Source: Xanthomonas boreopolis (GTDB taxonomy: Bacteria > Pseudomonadota > Gammaproteobacteria > Xanthomonadales > Xanthomonadaceae). Taken from it: a DNA stretch of 64,000 nt. Within the stretch, counting starts at the first letter, position 1; every line of letters starts with the position of its first letter. This document shows positions 1 through 10,134 of this stretch, piece after piece. A model generated the notes under the pieces. It ran no database searches. It was not told the origin of the DNA and saw nothing but the letters and a program-made list of their open reading frames with translations. The translations under genes and the position numbers were made by a program. Where the stretch lies: assembly GCA_014654535.1 (NCBI GenBank), contig BNBA01000016.1, positions 13,735 through 77,734 of the forward strand. The letters run 5' to 3'.

Positions 1-5
1 GCGCG

Positions 6-161
6 CCCGCAGCTTTGCTGCGGGTCCGCGGAGCCAATGGGATTTTCGGACGCGGCATCCTGCCGCGGCCGAAAACGGCGCACTCGTCCGCTACGGGGAC
101 GAGTCCGGGGCATTCGCCGCGCGGCGAATGCCCGCCCGCCGGGGCGAAGCAGTACTTCGCC
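6..161. repeat. Cluster of five hairpins in a gene-free region
   Basis: No convincing gene lies in positions 1-428. The first 161 bases hold five successive inverted repeats: 6-24 (8-bp arms, TTT loop), 43-75 (7+7 bp arms with one mismatch, TCC loop), 82-104 (8-bp arms), 108-133 (a perfect 26-bp palindrome) and 143-161 (7-bp arms followed by TTTT at 162-165, so terminator-like for the plus strand). Each stem has a different sequence, so this is not a tandem repeat. It lies downstream of the minus-strand diguanylate cyclase. Positions 166-428 show nothing I can name. Function unknown: a transcription barrier, a structured RNA or the end of a repeat element are all possible. Confidence 0.6.
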
Positions 162-428
162 TTTTCCGGCGAGCCCCTGTGCGCCGCCTTTGGGGTTTTT
201 CCCATTGTCTCCGCCGCTTCGGAGGGGCCGCGCCGCAGTGATATTCGTAGGCCGTGGAGGTTGGCGCGCCGCCGCGCGAGGAAGCGTTGCCCAGCCCAAC
301 GCAGAATCGACAGCAACAGCAACGATTGCAGTCGTTGGCTCAGCCGTTCTTGATCCGGCTGGCGCGCACACCATTAGGCCCAGGCTGCGCAAACATCGCG
401 CTCAGCACGACTCAAACGCCCAATTTCC

Positions 429-2042
429 CTAATCCGCACTCACGACCCGATTCTTGCCAGCCCGCTTGGCCTCGTACATCGCGTGGTCCGCGCGCTTCAG
501 GAGTTCGTCCTGGGTTTCGTGGGGGCGGCTCATGGCCACGCCGGCGCTGAAGGTGAGCATCACGCGCACGTCGTCGTGCACCAGCGAGCGCTGCAACAGG
601 GCGCGCTGCAGCCGGCCCACCGCAGCGGCGGCCTCGAAGATGGTGGCGTCCGGCAGCAGCAGTACGAATTCCTCGCCGCCCAGGCGGGCGATCGCGTCGG
701 TGGCGCGCAGTACGGTGCGGGCCACCTCCACCAGGTGTTTCAATGCGGCATCGCCGCCGGCGTGGCCGTGGGTCCGGTTGACGTGGCGGAAGTCGTCCAC
801 GTCCAGCAGGGCCACGCACAGCGGCTGGCCGCCTTGCCGGATGCGCGCCGTTTCGCGCCGGAACAGGTCGTCGAAGCCGCGCCGGTTGAGCGCGCCGGTC
901 AACGGGTCCTCGCGCACCAGGACCGCGACGTCCTTCAGTTCGCGCTCCAGCGTGGCGATGCGCTGCTCGGCTTCCTCGACGCGGCGCTGCGCCAGGCGCA
1001 GGTCGTCGCGCGCGCCCAGCGCCTGCGCCTGCATCGTCGCGGTGTCCTGCAGCACTTCCTGCAGCAGGCGGTTGAGGTCGGCGATGCTGCGCGCCTGGCC
1101 AATCGCCTGCGAGTAGCCGGCGACGCGCTGGTGGTACTGCCCGGTGCTGGCCGCCATGCCGTCCAGGCGCTCGACGAAGGATACCATCATCTCGCGCATC
1201 GCCTGCTTGGAGTCGGCGATGCCCTGCTTGAGCAGCCCCTGCTTGTAGATCACCTCGCGCAGGCGGCCGCGCGCCTGTTCGATGGCGTCGTTGTCGAGCG
1301 GCCCGGCGATCAGTTCGCGCACCGCGCCGATCTGGCCCTGCAGCCAGCTGCGGTCGTCGAGCAGTTCGCCGACGTTCTCCAGCAGCAGGTCGAACAGGCC
1401 AAGCAGCATGTTCTGCTGCTCGGCGGCGTCGTCCACGCGCAGGCCGATCTGGTGGGTCAGCTCGCGCAGGCGGTGCTCCAGCGTCACCAGCTCGTGCCCG
1501 GGACGCCAGTGGCGCAGCGCCGCGGCGAGGGTGTCGGCCTCGCGCGCGAGCTGCGGCGTGCGTTGCAGCAGGATCACCATCGCGTTGCCGAGCGCATGGC
1601 GCAGCAGGTCGCGCAGCTGCTCGGCCTCGGTGCGGCCATCGGCCAGCGAGTCGGCGATGTCGATGGTGCGGATGTACTTGTCGATCAGCTGGCGCATGGC
1701 GCGGCCATAGCCGGGCCAGTCGGCGGCCGCGTAGGCGGCGAGCAGGCGCTTGCCGAGGTCGCGCAGTTCGCCGTGCAGGCTGGCCAGGCCCTCGGCGAAG
1801 GCGAGCAGCAGCGCCTCCGGGCTGTGCACGTGGCCGAACAGCCGGATCAGGTGCGCGGTGGCGGCCGCCGGGTCGGCGGGCAGGGAAGTCTTGGGCGCCA
1901 GCAGCGGCCGGTAGTCCGCCTCCGGCGGTGCATCGGCCTCGCCGTGGCGCGGATGCACCGATGGCCCGCCCGTGCTGCCCCAGGGCAACAGCCGACGCAG
2001 GCCGCGCCGTGTGCCGGGGGGAGATTCGCGTCGGTCGGACAT
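429..2042 (-). CDS. GGDEF diguanylate cyclase, cytoplasmic
   Basis: 537-residue protein predicted to make cyclic di-GMP from two GTP. The last ~170 residues are a GGDEF domain with an intact GGEEF active-site motif at 455-459. RATD at 446-449 lies exactly five residues upstream, which matches the RxxD inhibitory I-site, so product inhibition is expected. The N-terminal two thirds are alpha-helical and leucine-rich, with no membrane segment and no sensor domain I can name; a coiled coil (about 330-370) leads into the GGDEF domain. The ATG at 2042 (MSDRRESP) was chosen because the upstream extension is proline/arginine-rich and overlaps the divergent gene. No EAL domain is present. The input signal is unknown. 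Confidence 0.9.
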   Translation of the reverse strand: MSDRRESPPGTRRGLRRLLPWGSTGGPSVHPRHGEADAPPEADYRPLLAPKTSLPADPAAATAHLIRLFGHVHSPEALLLAFAEGLASLHGELRDLGKRLLAAYAAADWPGYGRAMRQLIDKYIRTIDIADSLADGRTEAEQLRDLLRHALGNAMVILLQRTPQLAREADTLAAALRHWRPGHELVTLEHRLRELTHQIGLRVDDAAEQQNMLLGLFDLLLENVGELLDDRSWLQGQIGAVRELIAGPLDNDAIEQARGRLREVIYKQGLLKQGIADSKQAMREMMVSFVERLDGMAASTGQYHQRVAGYSQAIGQARSIADLNRLLQEVLQDTATMQAQALGARDDLRLAQRRVEEAEQRIATLERELKDVAVLVREDPLTGALNRRGFDDLFRRETARIRQGGQPLCVALLDVDDFRHVNRTHGHAGGDAALKHLVEVARTVLRATDAIARLGGEEFVLLLPDATIFEAAAAVGRLQRALLQRSLVHDDVRVMLTFSAGVAMSRPHETQDELLKRADHAMYEAKRAGKNRVVSAD

Positions 2043-2214
2043 GGCAGGCGGGGTCTGGCGGGGAAAGAACCGGGCCATGCGCCCGATATCGGGTGATCGG
2101 CCATGCGCGCGCGGACTTGAGCCCCCGCGCGGCGGGATGCTTGCAGCTGCAACGGGTGCCGCGGGCGGACCGGGGTGGTATAACGCCGGCCCCCGACGTC
2201 GGACGTCCCCCGCT

Positions 2215-4086
2215 GTGACGCTGTTCCCTTCCCGTGCGCTGCTTGGCGCCGTGCCGTGCTTTTGCCTGTTCGCGAGCCTGCCGCTGCAGGCGGCCGAATT
2301 CGACTTCGCCGATGGCGAAGGCAAACTGACCTGGACCGCCCGCGCCGTGGCCGGTGCCGGCATCCGCACCACCGGCGCCTCGCGCCACCTGGTCGGTAAG
2401 GGTTTCCGTTCCGATGGCGTGCCCAAGGGCGGCGACGGCAGCGACACCTCCGACGACGGCAACCTCAACTACGGTGCCGGCGACGCCTACTCGGGCCTGT
2501 TCAAGCTGAGCAGCCGCATCGAGGCGCGCTGGCGCGATCTCGGCCTGGCGGTGAGCGGCCGCGCCTGGTACGACGCGGTGCAGAAGGACGGCGACGTGCC
2601 GCAGGGCAACGTCGCCAACGGGTTCAGGCCGGACGCGCCGCTCGGCGACCGCGGCTTCTCCACGTCCAACCGGTTCTCCGGAGTCATGCTGCTGGACGCC
2701 TATGTCCATGGCGGCCGCCCGCTCGGCGCGTCGGTGCGTTGGGACGCCCGCATCGGCCGGCAGCGCATCAAGTGGGGCGAGGGGCTGTTCTTCGCCGGCA
2801 TCGACCAGGCCAACCCGTTCGACTACACGACCCTGCGCCGGCCGGGCACGGATGCCGCCAGCGAGGCGCAGTTGCCGGTGGAAATGGTCTGGAACCGCTT
2901 CGCCTTCGACAACGGGTTGAGCGTGGAGGGGTTCTGGCAGTGGAAGTGGCGTGCCGCCGAACTCGACCCGTGCGGCACGTTCTGGTCGGGCACCGACATC
3001 GGCATCGACGCCGGCTGCGCCGGCCTGCAATCGAATGCCTACTACCCGATCAACGCCGGCCATGCCGAGGCCGGGCCGTGGCTCAGCGACGGTTTCATGA
3101 ACGCAGCGGGCGCCTACCTGCCGCGCGGCACCGACATCCCCGGCAAGGACGGCGGCCAGTTCGGGCTGGCGCTGCGTTACGACGCGGCCGCGCTCGGCAC
3201 CGAGTTCGGCGCCTACTTCATGCGCTACAACGCGCGCACGCCGATCCTCGACGCGACCACGCCCGACGCCGCGCTGGTCCAGCCCGGCCTGGCCGCGCGC
3301 CTGGTCGCCGCCGGCGTGCCGCCGGCCTATGCGCAGCTGTCCACGCGCCTGTCCACGATCACCGAATCGTGGCAATACCCGGGCGGCATCCGCCTGTTCG
3401 GGCTGTCCGCGTCCACGCACTGGCGGCAATGGAAGTTCGGTGCCGAGGCCAGCCTCGCCAACGACCTGCCGGTGCAGCTGAACACCGCCGACATGTTCCG
3501 CGCGCTGACCGCCAGCGGCGGCCCGATCGGCGCGCGCACGCTTGGCCAGCCCGGCGGCTTCCTGCTCGAGGGCTACGACCGGTTCCGCAAGGTGCAGCTG
3601 CAGTTCAACGCCACCCGCACGCTCGGCCCGCTGTGGGGGGCACGGGGCGGCATGCTGGCCGGCGAGGTCGCCTGGCAGCACGTGGACCTTCCGTCGCTGG
3701 GCGTGGCGCGCTACGGGCGCGGCTTCGCCTGGGGGTACTCGCCGCAGGGTTTCGACGGCAGCTGCGCGGCGGTGCAGAACCCGGACGGGTGCGTGAACGA
3801 GGGCTACTTCACCCGGGTGGCGTGGGGCTACCGGCTGAAGGGGCAGCTCGACTACGCGGTCGGCGGCGCCACCGTCTCGCCCAGCCTGGCCTGGGGCCAC
3901 GACGTGCGAGGTTACTCGGTGGACAGTGCGCTGGTCGCGCATCGCCGCGTCGTCACGGTGGGCGTGGCGGGCAAGTCCGGGCGCTATTTCGCCAGCCTCG
4001 GTTACACCCGCTATCTCGGCGACAACGAATACGACGTGCTGGCCGACCACGACAACCTGGTCGCGGCGATGGGGGCGACGTTCTGA
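2215..4086 (+). CDS. DUF1302 family outer-membrane protein
   Basis: 623-residue exported protein. A GTG start at 2215 gives a clear signal peptide (hydrophobic LLGAVPCFCLFASL, cleavage after LQAA). The mature part starts EFDFADGEGKLTW and carries the GxGIRT pattern of DUF1302 proteins, is rich in alternating hydrophobic and aromatic residues, and ends in MGATF; a C-terminal phenylalanine is typical of Gram-negative beta-barrels. Members are thought to be outer-membrane channels, in some species paired with a DUF1329 lipoprotein; no DUF1329 gene is near. It is divergent from the diguanylate cyclase. The substrate is unknown. Confidence 0.8.
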   Translation: MTLFPSRALLGAVPCFCLFASLPLQAAEFDFADGEGKLTWTARAVAGAGIRTTGASRHLVGKGFRSDGVPKGGDGSDTSDDGNLNYGAGDAYSGLFKLSSRIEARWRDLGLAVSGRAWYDAVQKDGDVPQGNVANGFRPDAPLGDRGFSTSNRFSGVMLLDAYVHGGRPLGASVRWDARIGRQRIKWGEGLFFAGIDQANPFDYTTLRRPGTDAASEAQLPVEMVWNRFAFDNGLSVEGFWQWKWRAAELDPCGTFWSGTDIGIDAGCAGLQSNAYYPINAGHAEAGPWLSDGFMNAAGAYLPRGTDIPGKDGGQFGLALRYDAAALGTEFGAYFMRYNARTPILDATTPDAALVQPGLAARLVAAGVPPAYAQLSTRLSTITESWQYPGGIRLFGLSASTHWRQWKFGAEASLANDLPVQLNTADMFRALTASGGPIGARTLGQPGGFLLEGYDRFRKVQLQFNATRTLGPLWGARGGMLAGEVAWQHVDLPSLGVARYGRGFAWGYSPQGFDGSCAAVQNPDGCVNEGYFTRVAWGYRLKGQLDYAVGGATVSPSLAWGHDVRGYSVDSALVAHRRVVTVGVAGKSGRYFASLGYTRYLGDNEYDVLADHDNLVAAMGATF

Positions 4087-4305
4087 CACAAGGCGGGTGG
4101 AGCGGGCGTCGCATTCATCGCGCCGCGCTTCACGCATTCTTTCGCGTTCTCCGGTAGATTCGCCGACAGAGGGCACGCGGTGTCCACCGGCCGGCCCTCC
4201 ACCCGTTACTCGATCCAGATCGCCCGCCCGCAAGGCCGGCGATGGCGGTTGCTCCACCGTTGCACCGGCTGTTTCCGTCTTTCCCCCACACTGACGGATG
4301 TAGTG

Positions 4306-5865
4306 ATGGTCGCCCTGTTTACGCTCGACAGTTCCGTCGCGCTGCTGCGCGACGCTCCCCCGTCGCCTCCGCCGACGGCGCGCACGCGCGATGCGCGCGG
4401 ACGTTTCGTCCGCCACCACGAGGCCCTGCCGCCCCCGCAGCCCGATACCCGCAACGCCTTGTTCGTGGTGTCGGAGATGGCCGACTTCGTCAAGGCCGGC
4501 GGGCTCGGCGACGTGGCCGCCGCGCTGCCGCGCGAACTCCGGCGGCGCTACGACGTGCGCGTGCTGATCCCCGGTTACCGCGCGGTACTGGCGCGCGCCG
4601 GGCGGGTGGAGGTGGTCGGCCGGGTGGTGGCGCATGCCGGGTTGCCGGCCTGCGACATCGGGCGCATCGAGCAGGCCGACGGCCTGCCGGTCTACATCCT
4701 GCTGTGCCCGGTGCTGTTCGAGCGCGAGGGTTCGCCCTACGTCGCCAGCGACGGCCAGGAATGGGACGACAACGCGGTGCGCTTCGCCACGCTGTCGCAC
4801 GCCGCCGCGCAGATCGCCGCCGGCCATGCCGGGCTCGACTGGCAACCGCACCTGCTGCACCTCAACGACTGGCCGTGCGCGCTGGCCGCGGCCTACGTGC
4901 GCTGGGCCGGCGGCACCACGCCGTGCCTGCTGACCATCCACAACCTGGCCTACCAGGGCCTGTTCCCGTACTCGCTGGCGCCGGTGCTCGGCATCCCGCC
5001 CGAGCACGTGCACGAACTCGCGTTCTACGGGCAGCTCTCGTTCCTGCGCGGCGGCATCGTGCATGCCGACCACGTCAACACGGTCAGCGTCAGCTATGCC
5101 ACGCAGATCACCGGCGCGGCGCAGGGCTGCGGGCTGGACGACCTGCTCGCCGGGCGCGCCGCCAGCGGCGCGCTGTCCGGCATCGTCAACGGCATCGACG
5201 ACAGCTGGGACCCGCGCACCGACGGCCACCTGCACAGCCATTTCAGCGTCAACCAGTGGCAGGGCCGCAACGAGAACGCGCGCCAAGTGCGCCAGGCGTT
5301 CGGCCTGCCGCAGGGCGACGGCCCGTTGTTCGCGGTGGTGTCGCGGCTGGTGCACCAGAAGGGGCTGGACCTGATCTGCGAGGTCGCCCCGCAGATCGTC
5401 GCGGCCGGCGGCCAGATCGTGGTCATCGGCGGCGGCGAACCGCAGATCGAGCAGCAGGTGGCGGCGCTGGCGCGCCGTTATCCGGGTCACGTCGGCGCCT
5501 ACATCGGCTTCGACGAGGCGCTGGCGCGGCGGATGTTCGCCGGGGCCGACTTCCTGCTGATGCCGTCGCGCTTCGAGCCGTGCGGGCTGAGCCAGATGTA
5601 CGCGCAACGCTTCGGCTGCCTGCCGATCGCGCATGCCACCGGCGGCCTGATCGACACCGTCGACGACGGCGTCACCGGCTTCCTGTTCCACGGCGCCAGC
5701 GCCGACGCGCTGCGTCGCTGCCTGCAGCGCGCGTTCCGCACCTTCCGCCTGCCCAGCCTGCTGGGCGCCATGCGGCGCGCGGCGATGTTGCGTCCCAGCG
5801 GCTGGGACGTGGCCGCGAGCAAGTACATCGCCCTGTACGAACGCACGACCGCGGTGGACGCATGA
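4306..5865 (+). CDS. glgA: Glycogen synthase GlgA
   Basis: 519-residue GT5 glycosyltransferase that transfers glucose from ADP-glucose to the non-reducing end of alpha-1,4-glucan. The substrate-binding KAGGL motif is at 63-67 ([10 protein letters not shown]), and the C-terminal half has the [16 protein letters not shown] and [10 protein letters not shown] motifs of GT-B glycogen synthases. The N-terminus carries ~50 extra Pro/Arg-rich residues before the Rossmann fold. The ATG at 4306 is preferred; another 42 codons are open upstream. It is the first gene of the glycogen operon and overlaps glgB by 4 nt. No glgC (ADP-glucose pyrophosphorylase) is in the window. Confidence 0.95.
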   Translation: MVALFTLDSSVALLRDAPPSPPPTARTRDARGRFVRHHEALPPPQPDTRNALFVVSEMADFVKAGGLGDVAAALPRELRRRYDVRVLIPGYRAVLARAGRVEVVGRVVAHAGLPACDIGRIEQADGLPVYILLCPVLFEREGSPYVASDGQEWDDNAVRFATLSHAAAQIAAGHAGLDWQPHLLHLNDWPCALAAAYVRWAGGTTPCLLTIHNLAYQGLFPYSLAPVLGIPPEHVHELAFYGQLSFLRGGIVHADHVNTVSVSYATQITGAAQGCGLDDLLAGRAASGALSGIVNGIDDSWDPRTDGHLHSHFSVNQWQGRNENARQVRQAFGLPQGDGPLFAVVSRLVHQKGLDLICEVAPQIVAAGGQIVVIGGGEPQIEQQVAALARRYPGHVGAYIGFDEALARRMFAGADFLLMPSRFEPCGLSQMYAQRFGCLPIAHATGGLIDTVDDGVTGFLFHGASADALRRCLQRAFRTFRLPSLLGAMRRAAMLRPSGWDVAASKYIALYERTTAVDA

Positions 5866-8111
5866 GCGAGCGCGAGCAGGGGACGGTGGGCGGCGAGGGC
5901 GAGGCGGGCATGGTGGCGATCGGGCAGGACGGCGCGGCGGCCCCGCCTGCGGCGTTGCGGGCCCTGGTGTGCGGCGAGCCCGCCGACGCGTTCGCGTTCC
6001 TGGGACCGCACGGGCAGGAGGACGGCACGCTCAAGGTGCGCGTGCTGCTGCCGGAAGCCGAGGCGGTCGGCCTGGTCGATGCGCAGGGCCGCCTGTTGGC
6101 GCGGCTGCACCCGGGCGAGTTCCCGGGCCTGTTCGAGGGCGTGCTGCGGGAGCCGGCCGGCTACCGCCTGCGGATCGTCTGGCCGGACGCCGTGGAGGAA
6201 ATCGAGGACGTCTACGCCTACGGCCCGGTGATCGCCGAAGAAGACCTGCAGCGGATCGTGCAGGGCGACGGCGAAGCGCTGCGCCGCGCGCTCGGCGCCC
6301 ACCACGAACGGCGCGACGGCGTGCCCGGCGTGCGCTTCGCGGTGTGGGCCCCGAATGCGCGCCGGGTCGCGCTGGTCGGCGACTTCAACGGCTGGGACGG
6401 GCGCCGCCACCCGATGCGCCTGCGCCACACCGCCGGAGTGTGGGAGCTGTTCGTGCCGCGCGTGGCCGCCGGCGCGCGCTACAAGTACGAGATCACCGCG
6501 GCCGACGGCAGCCGCCTGCCGCACAAGGCCGATCCGCTCGCGCGGCAGGCCGAGGCGCCGCCCGCGACCGCCTCGGTGGTGCCGGCCGGCGAGGCGTTCG
6601 CCTGGCGCGACGGCGACTGGCTGGACGCACGCGCGCAGGGCTTCGACCGGCGGCCGCTATCGGTGTACGAGCTGCATGCAGGCTCATGGCGCCGCGCCGC
6701 CGATGGCGGCCTGCCGGACTGGGATGCGCTGGCCGCGGAACTGGTGCCGTACGTGCGCGAGCTGGGCTTCACCCACATCGAGCTGCTGCCGGTCACCGAG
6801 CATCCGTTCGGTGGTTCGTGGGGCTACCAGCCGCTGGGCATGTACGCGCCGACCGCGCGGCACGGTTCGCCGGAGGCGTTCGCGCGGTTCGTCGACGCCT
6901 GCCACCAGGCCGGCATCGGCGTGATCCTGGATTGGGTGAGCGCGCACTTCCCCGGCGACGAGCACGGCCTGCAGCGCTTCGACGGCACCGCGCTGTACGA
7001 ACATGCCGATCCGCGCGAGGGCTTCCACCGCGACTGGCACACGCTGATCTACAACTACGGCCGGCACGAAGTGGCCGCCTACCTGATCGGCAGCGCGCTG
7101 GAGTGGATCGAGCGCTACCACGTCGACGGCCTGCGCGTGGATGCGGTCGCCTCGATGCTCTACCGCGACTACAGCCGCGAGGACGGGCAATGGATCCCCA
7201 ACGAGCATGGCGGCCGCGAGAACCTGCAGGCGGTGGCCTTCCTGCGCAGGCTCAACGACGAGATCGCGCGGCGCTTCCCGGGGGTGATGATGATCGCCGA
7301 GGAGTCCACCGCCTGGCCGGGCGTCACCGCGCCGACCGCGCGCGGCGGGCTGGGATTCACCCACAAGTGGAACATGGGCTGGATGCACGACACGTTGCAG
7401 TACCTGCAGCGCGACCCGGTGCACCGCTCGCACCACCACAGCGAGATGACGTTCGGCCTGGTGTACGCGTTCTCCGAACGCTTCGTATTGCCGCTCTCGC
7501 ACGACGAGGTGGTGCACGGCAAGCGCGCGCTGCTGGCCAAGATGCCGGGCGACGACTGGCAGCGCTTCGCCAACCTGCGCGCCTACCTCGGCTTCATGTG
7601 GGCGCACCCGGGCAGCAAGCTGCTCTTCATGGGCGGCGAGTTCGGCCAGTGGCGCGAATGGGACCACGACGGCACGCTCGACTGGGGCGCGCTGGCGCAC
7701 CCGGCGCATGCCGGGCTGCGCCGGCTGGTGGCCGACCTCAACCGCGTCTATCGCGGGCATCCCGCGCTGCACCGCGGCGACCACCTGCCGGAGGGCTTCG
7801 ACTGGAGCGTCGGCGACGACCATTCCAACAGCGCCTTCGCCTTCGTCCGGCACGATCCGGACGGCGCCGCGCCGCCGCTGCTGGCGGTGAGCAACTTCAC
7901 GCCGGTGCCGCGCCACGGCTACCGGGTCGGCGTGCCGCGCGCCGGGCTCTGGCGCGAGATCCTCAACACCGACAGCGGCCATTACGGAGGCAGCAACGCC
8001 GGCAACGGCGGCGGCCTGCGCACCGAGCCGGTGCCGATGCACGGCCATGCGCAATCGCTGCAACTGCAGCTGCCTCCGCTGGCGACGCTGTACCTGCAGG
8101 CGGAGAGATAG
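5862..8111 (+). CDS. glgB: 1,4-alpha-glucan branching enzyme GlgB
   Basis: 749-residue GH13 branching enzyme that creates alpha-1,6 branches in glycogen. The order is an N-terminal CBM48-like part ([14 protein letters not shown]), a (beta/alpha)8 barrel, and a C-terminal beta domain. Catalytic landmarks are visible: [12 protein letters not shown] (nucleophile Asp), IAEESTAW (acid/base Glu) and [10 protein letters not shown] (transition-state Asp). The length fits the family (E. coli GlgB is about 730 residues). The ATG at 5862 overlaps the glgA stop as ATGA, so translation is probably coupled. Confidence 0.96.
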   Translation: MSEREQGTVGGEGEAGMVAIGQDGAAAPPAALRALVCGEPADAFAFLGPHGQEDGTLKVRVLLPEAEAVGLVDAQGRLLARLHPGEFPGLFEGVLREPAGYRLRIVWPDAVEEIEDVYAYGPVIAEEDLQRIVQGDGEALRRALGAHHERRDGVPGVRFAVWAPNARRVALVGDFNGWDGRRHPMRLRHTAGVWELFVPRVAAGARYKYEITAADGSRLPHKADPLARQAEAPPATASVVPAGEAFAWRDGDWLDARAQGFDRRPLSVYELHAGSWRRAADGGLPDWDALAAELVPYVRELGFTHIELLPVTEHPFGGSWGYQPLGMYAPTARHGSPEAFARFVDACHQAGIGVILDWVSAHFPGDEHGLQRFDGTALYEHADPREGFHRDWHTLIYNYGRHEVAAYLIGSALEWIERYHVDGLRVDAVASMLYRDYSREDGQWIPNEHGGRENLQAVAFLRRLNDEIARRFPGVMMIAEESTAWPGVTAPTARGGLGFTHKWNMGWMHDTLQYLQRDPVHRSHHHSEMTFGLVYAFSERFVLPLSHDEVVHGKRALLAKMPGDDWQRFANLRAYLGFMWAHPGSKLLFMGGEFGQWREWDHDGTLDWGALAHPAHAGLRRLVADLNRVYRGHPALHRGDHLPEGFDWSVGDDHSNSAFAFVRHDPDGAAPPLLAVSNFTPVPRHGYRVGVPRAGLWREILNTDSGHYGGSNAGNGGGLRTEPVPMHGHAQSLQLQLPPLATLYLQAER

Positions 8112-8205
8112 TGCCGTGCCGCGCGGAACGTCGGCATCCATCCTTCCCGCCCGGCGGGAATGACGGATCGGGGCACGGGCAAAGAATCCGCCAGGAAGCC
8201 ACGCG
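8112..8205. repeat. glgB-malQ spacer with a family C palindrome
   Basis: This 94-bp gap breaks an otherwise overlapping operon. At 8144-8160 it holds a perfect inverted repeat (TTCCCGCC / GGCGGGAA) followed by TGACGG, the same family as the palindromes at 42824-42909 and 60342-60367. In related genomes treZ is often found in glg/tre clusters, so the gap could mark the site of a lost gene; that is inference. Confidence 0.6.
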
Positions 8206-10134
8206 ATGAGCGAAACCGACGACCTGCACGCCCTGGCACGCGCGGCCGGCCTGCGGGTCGATTGGACCGACGTGGACGGCCGCCCGCGCCGGGTCGCGCC
8301 GCCGACGTTGCGGGCCGTGCTCGAAGCGCTCGGCCGGCCCGCACGCGATGCACGGCAATGCCGCGACAGCCTGCGCAGGCTCGGCGGTGCCGCCACGCCG
8401 CCGCCCTTGCCGACCGTGCAGGCCGGGGCCGCGCTGGAGCTCGCCTGCGGCACCCCGGCGCAATGGGTGGACGAGGACGGCAACGCCTGCGATGCGGTGC
8501 GCGATGCCGGCGGTGCCCTGCGCGCGCCCGCATGCCCCGGCTACTGGACCTTGCTGCACGGCACGCAGGCGCAGGCCGTGGCGGTGGCGCCGGCGCGCTG
8601 CTTCTCGGTGGCCGATGCCTGCGGCAGCACGCCGGCGCGCGCCTGGGGGTTGGCTTTGCAGGTCTATTCGGCGCGCAGCGAGGGCGATGGCGGGATCGGC
8701 GACGCCGGCGGGGCCGACGACTGGGTGCGCCGCGCCGCGCTCGCACGCGCGGATGCGCTGGCCTTGAGCCCGGTCCATGCGGCCCGGCCGATACGCACCG
8801 CCTACAGCCCGTATTCGCCGAGCGACCGGCGCTTCCTCGATCCGCTGCATGCCGCGCCGCGCCGCGTGCTCGGCAGGCTCGCGCAGGACGTCCTGGCGCG
8901 CGATCCCGGCCTGTCCTCGGCGTTGCGGCAGCTGCAGGACGCGGAGCTGATCGACTGGCCGCGCGCGGCGCATGCGAAGGGGCGATGGCTGCGCGCGCTG
9001 CATGCCGCCTTCGGCGAAGCCGCGCCGGTCCTGCGCGACGACCTGGCCGCGTTCCGGCGCGAAGCCGGGCCGGCGCTGGCCGATTACGCCGGTTTCGCCG
9101 CCGCCGACTTCGGCGATGGCGATCCCGGGCTGCATGCGTTCGGGCAATGGCTGGCCGCGCGCAGCTGGCAGGGCGTGCAGCGCGACGCGCGCGAGCGCGG
9201 CATGGCGATCGGGCTGATCGCCGACCTGGCGGTGGGCTTCGATCCGCATGGCGCCGAAGCCGCGGCCTGGCCGCGGGAGGTGCTGCGCGGCGTCGGCCTG
9301 GGCGCGCCTCCGGATGCGTTCAATGCCGACGGCCAGGCCTGGAACCTGGCCACCTATTCGCCCGATGCCCTGCGCGATGCCGGGTACGCGCCGTTCCTGG
9401 CGTTGCTGAGAGCGGTCATGCGCGACCGCGGCGGGATCCGCATCGACCATATCCTCGGCCTGCAGCGATTGTGGCTGGTGCCCGACGGGGCCGGTTCCGG
9501 CGACGGCGTCTACCTCGACTACCCCCTGCACGACCTGCTCAACCTGCTGGCGCTGGAATCGTGGCGGCACCGGGCGGTGGTGATCGGCGAGGACCTGGGC
9601 GTGGTGCCGCCCGGCATCCGCCAGGCGCTGTCGGCGCGCGGCGTGATGGGCATCGACGTGCTGATGTTCACCCGCGCCGCCGACGGCGCGTTCCTGCCGC
9701 CGGCGCAATGGCGCGCCGACGCGGTCGCCACCACCACCACGCACGACTTGCCGACCCTGGTCGGCTGGCGCCAGGGCGTGGACATCGCCTGGCGCGAACG
9801 GTTGGGCCTGTCGGAGCCGGACGACGCGCCGCGCAGGCGCCAGGCCGACCTGGTCGCCCTGCAACGCGCGATCGCGCTGGCCGGCCTGGATACCGGGCAT
9901 CCCTGGCGCGATGCGCTGGCCTACGCCGCGCGCGGACCGGCTCCGCTGGCGTTGCTGCCGGTGGAGGACGCGCTCGCCTTGCCCGAGCAACCCAACCTGC
10001 CCGGCACCGTGGCGGGCCATCCCAACTGGCGCCGGCGCCTGCCCGATCCCGTGCCGGCGGAAACCTTGCACGCCGCGGTGCAGGCCTTCGCCGAAGCCCG
10101 GCGCCTGCCGTTGCCGGAGGAGGCGACCCGATGA
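8206..10134 (+). CDS. malQ: 4-alpha-glucanotransferase MalQ
   Basis: 642-residue GH77 amylomaltase that disproportionates maltooligosaccharides, moving 4-alpha-glucan segments between chains. GH77 motifs: GGIRIDHILGLQRLW (nucleophile Asp), VIGEDLGVVPPGIR (acid/base Glu) and TTTTHDLPTLVGW (third Asp). The N-terminal ~130 residues form the extra module found in long, E. coli-type MalQ rather than plant DPE1. Start ATG at 8206. It overlaps treY by 4 nt. It probably recycles short glucans released by GlgX. Confidence 0.95.
   Translation: MSETDDLHALARAAGLRVDWTDVDGRPRRVAPPTLRAVLEALGRPARDARQCRDSLRRLGGAATPPPLPTVQAGAALELACGTPAQWVDEDGNACDAVRDAGGALRAPACPGYWTLLHGTQAQAVAVAPARCFSVADACGSTPARAWGLALQVYSARSEGDGGIGDAGGADDWVRRAALARADALALSPVHAARPIRTAYSPYSPSDRRFLDPLHAAPRRVLGRLAQDVLARDPGLSSALRQLQDAELIDWPRAAHAKGRWLRALHAAFGEAAPVLRDDLAAFRREAGPALADYAGFAAADFGDGDPGLHAFGQWLAARSWQGVQRDARERGMAIGLIADLAVGFDPHGAEAAAWPREVLRGVGLGAPPDAFNADGQAWNLATYSPDALRDAGYAPFLALLRAVMRDRGGIRIDHILGLQRLWLVPDGAGSGDGVYLDYPLHDLLNLLALESWRHRAVVIGEDLGVVPPGIRQALSARGVMGIDVLMFTRAADGAFLPPAQWRADAVATTTTHDLPTLVGWRQGVDIAWRERLGLSEPDDAPRRRQADLVALQRAIALAGLDTGHPWRDALAYAARGPAPLALLPVEDALALPEQPNLPGTVAGHPNWRRRLPDPVPAETLHAAVQAFAEARRLPLPEEATR

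Noticed and set aside
15-432. Two overlapping short plus-strand frames at the left end
   Set aside because: They run through the hairpin cluster, use Arg/Pro/Ser-rich shadow codons, and lack a ribosome site and any family resemblance.
412-5691. A very long minus-strand open frame (1759 codons) across the DUF1302, glgA and diguanylate cyclase region
   Set aside because: It is antisense to well-identified genes, is rich in Arg/His/Gln/Val as GC-rich shadow frames are, and shows no family motif. Only the diguanylate cyclase frame in this area is credible.
8112-8205. A remnant of treZ between glgB and malQ
   Set aside because: Only 94 bp with no coding similarity visible; what can be seen is a palindrome, not a gene fragment.
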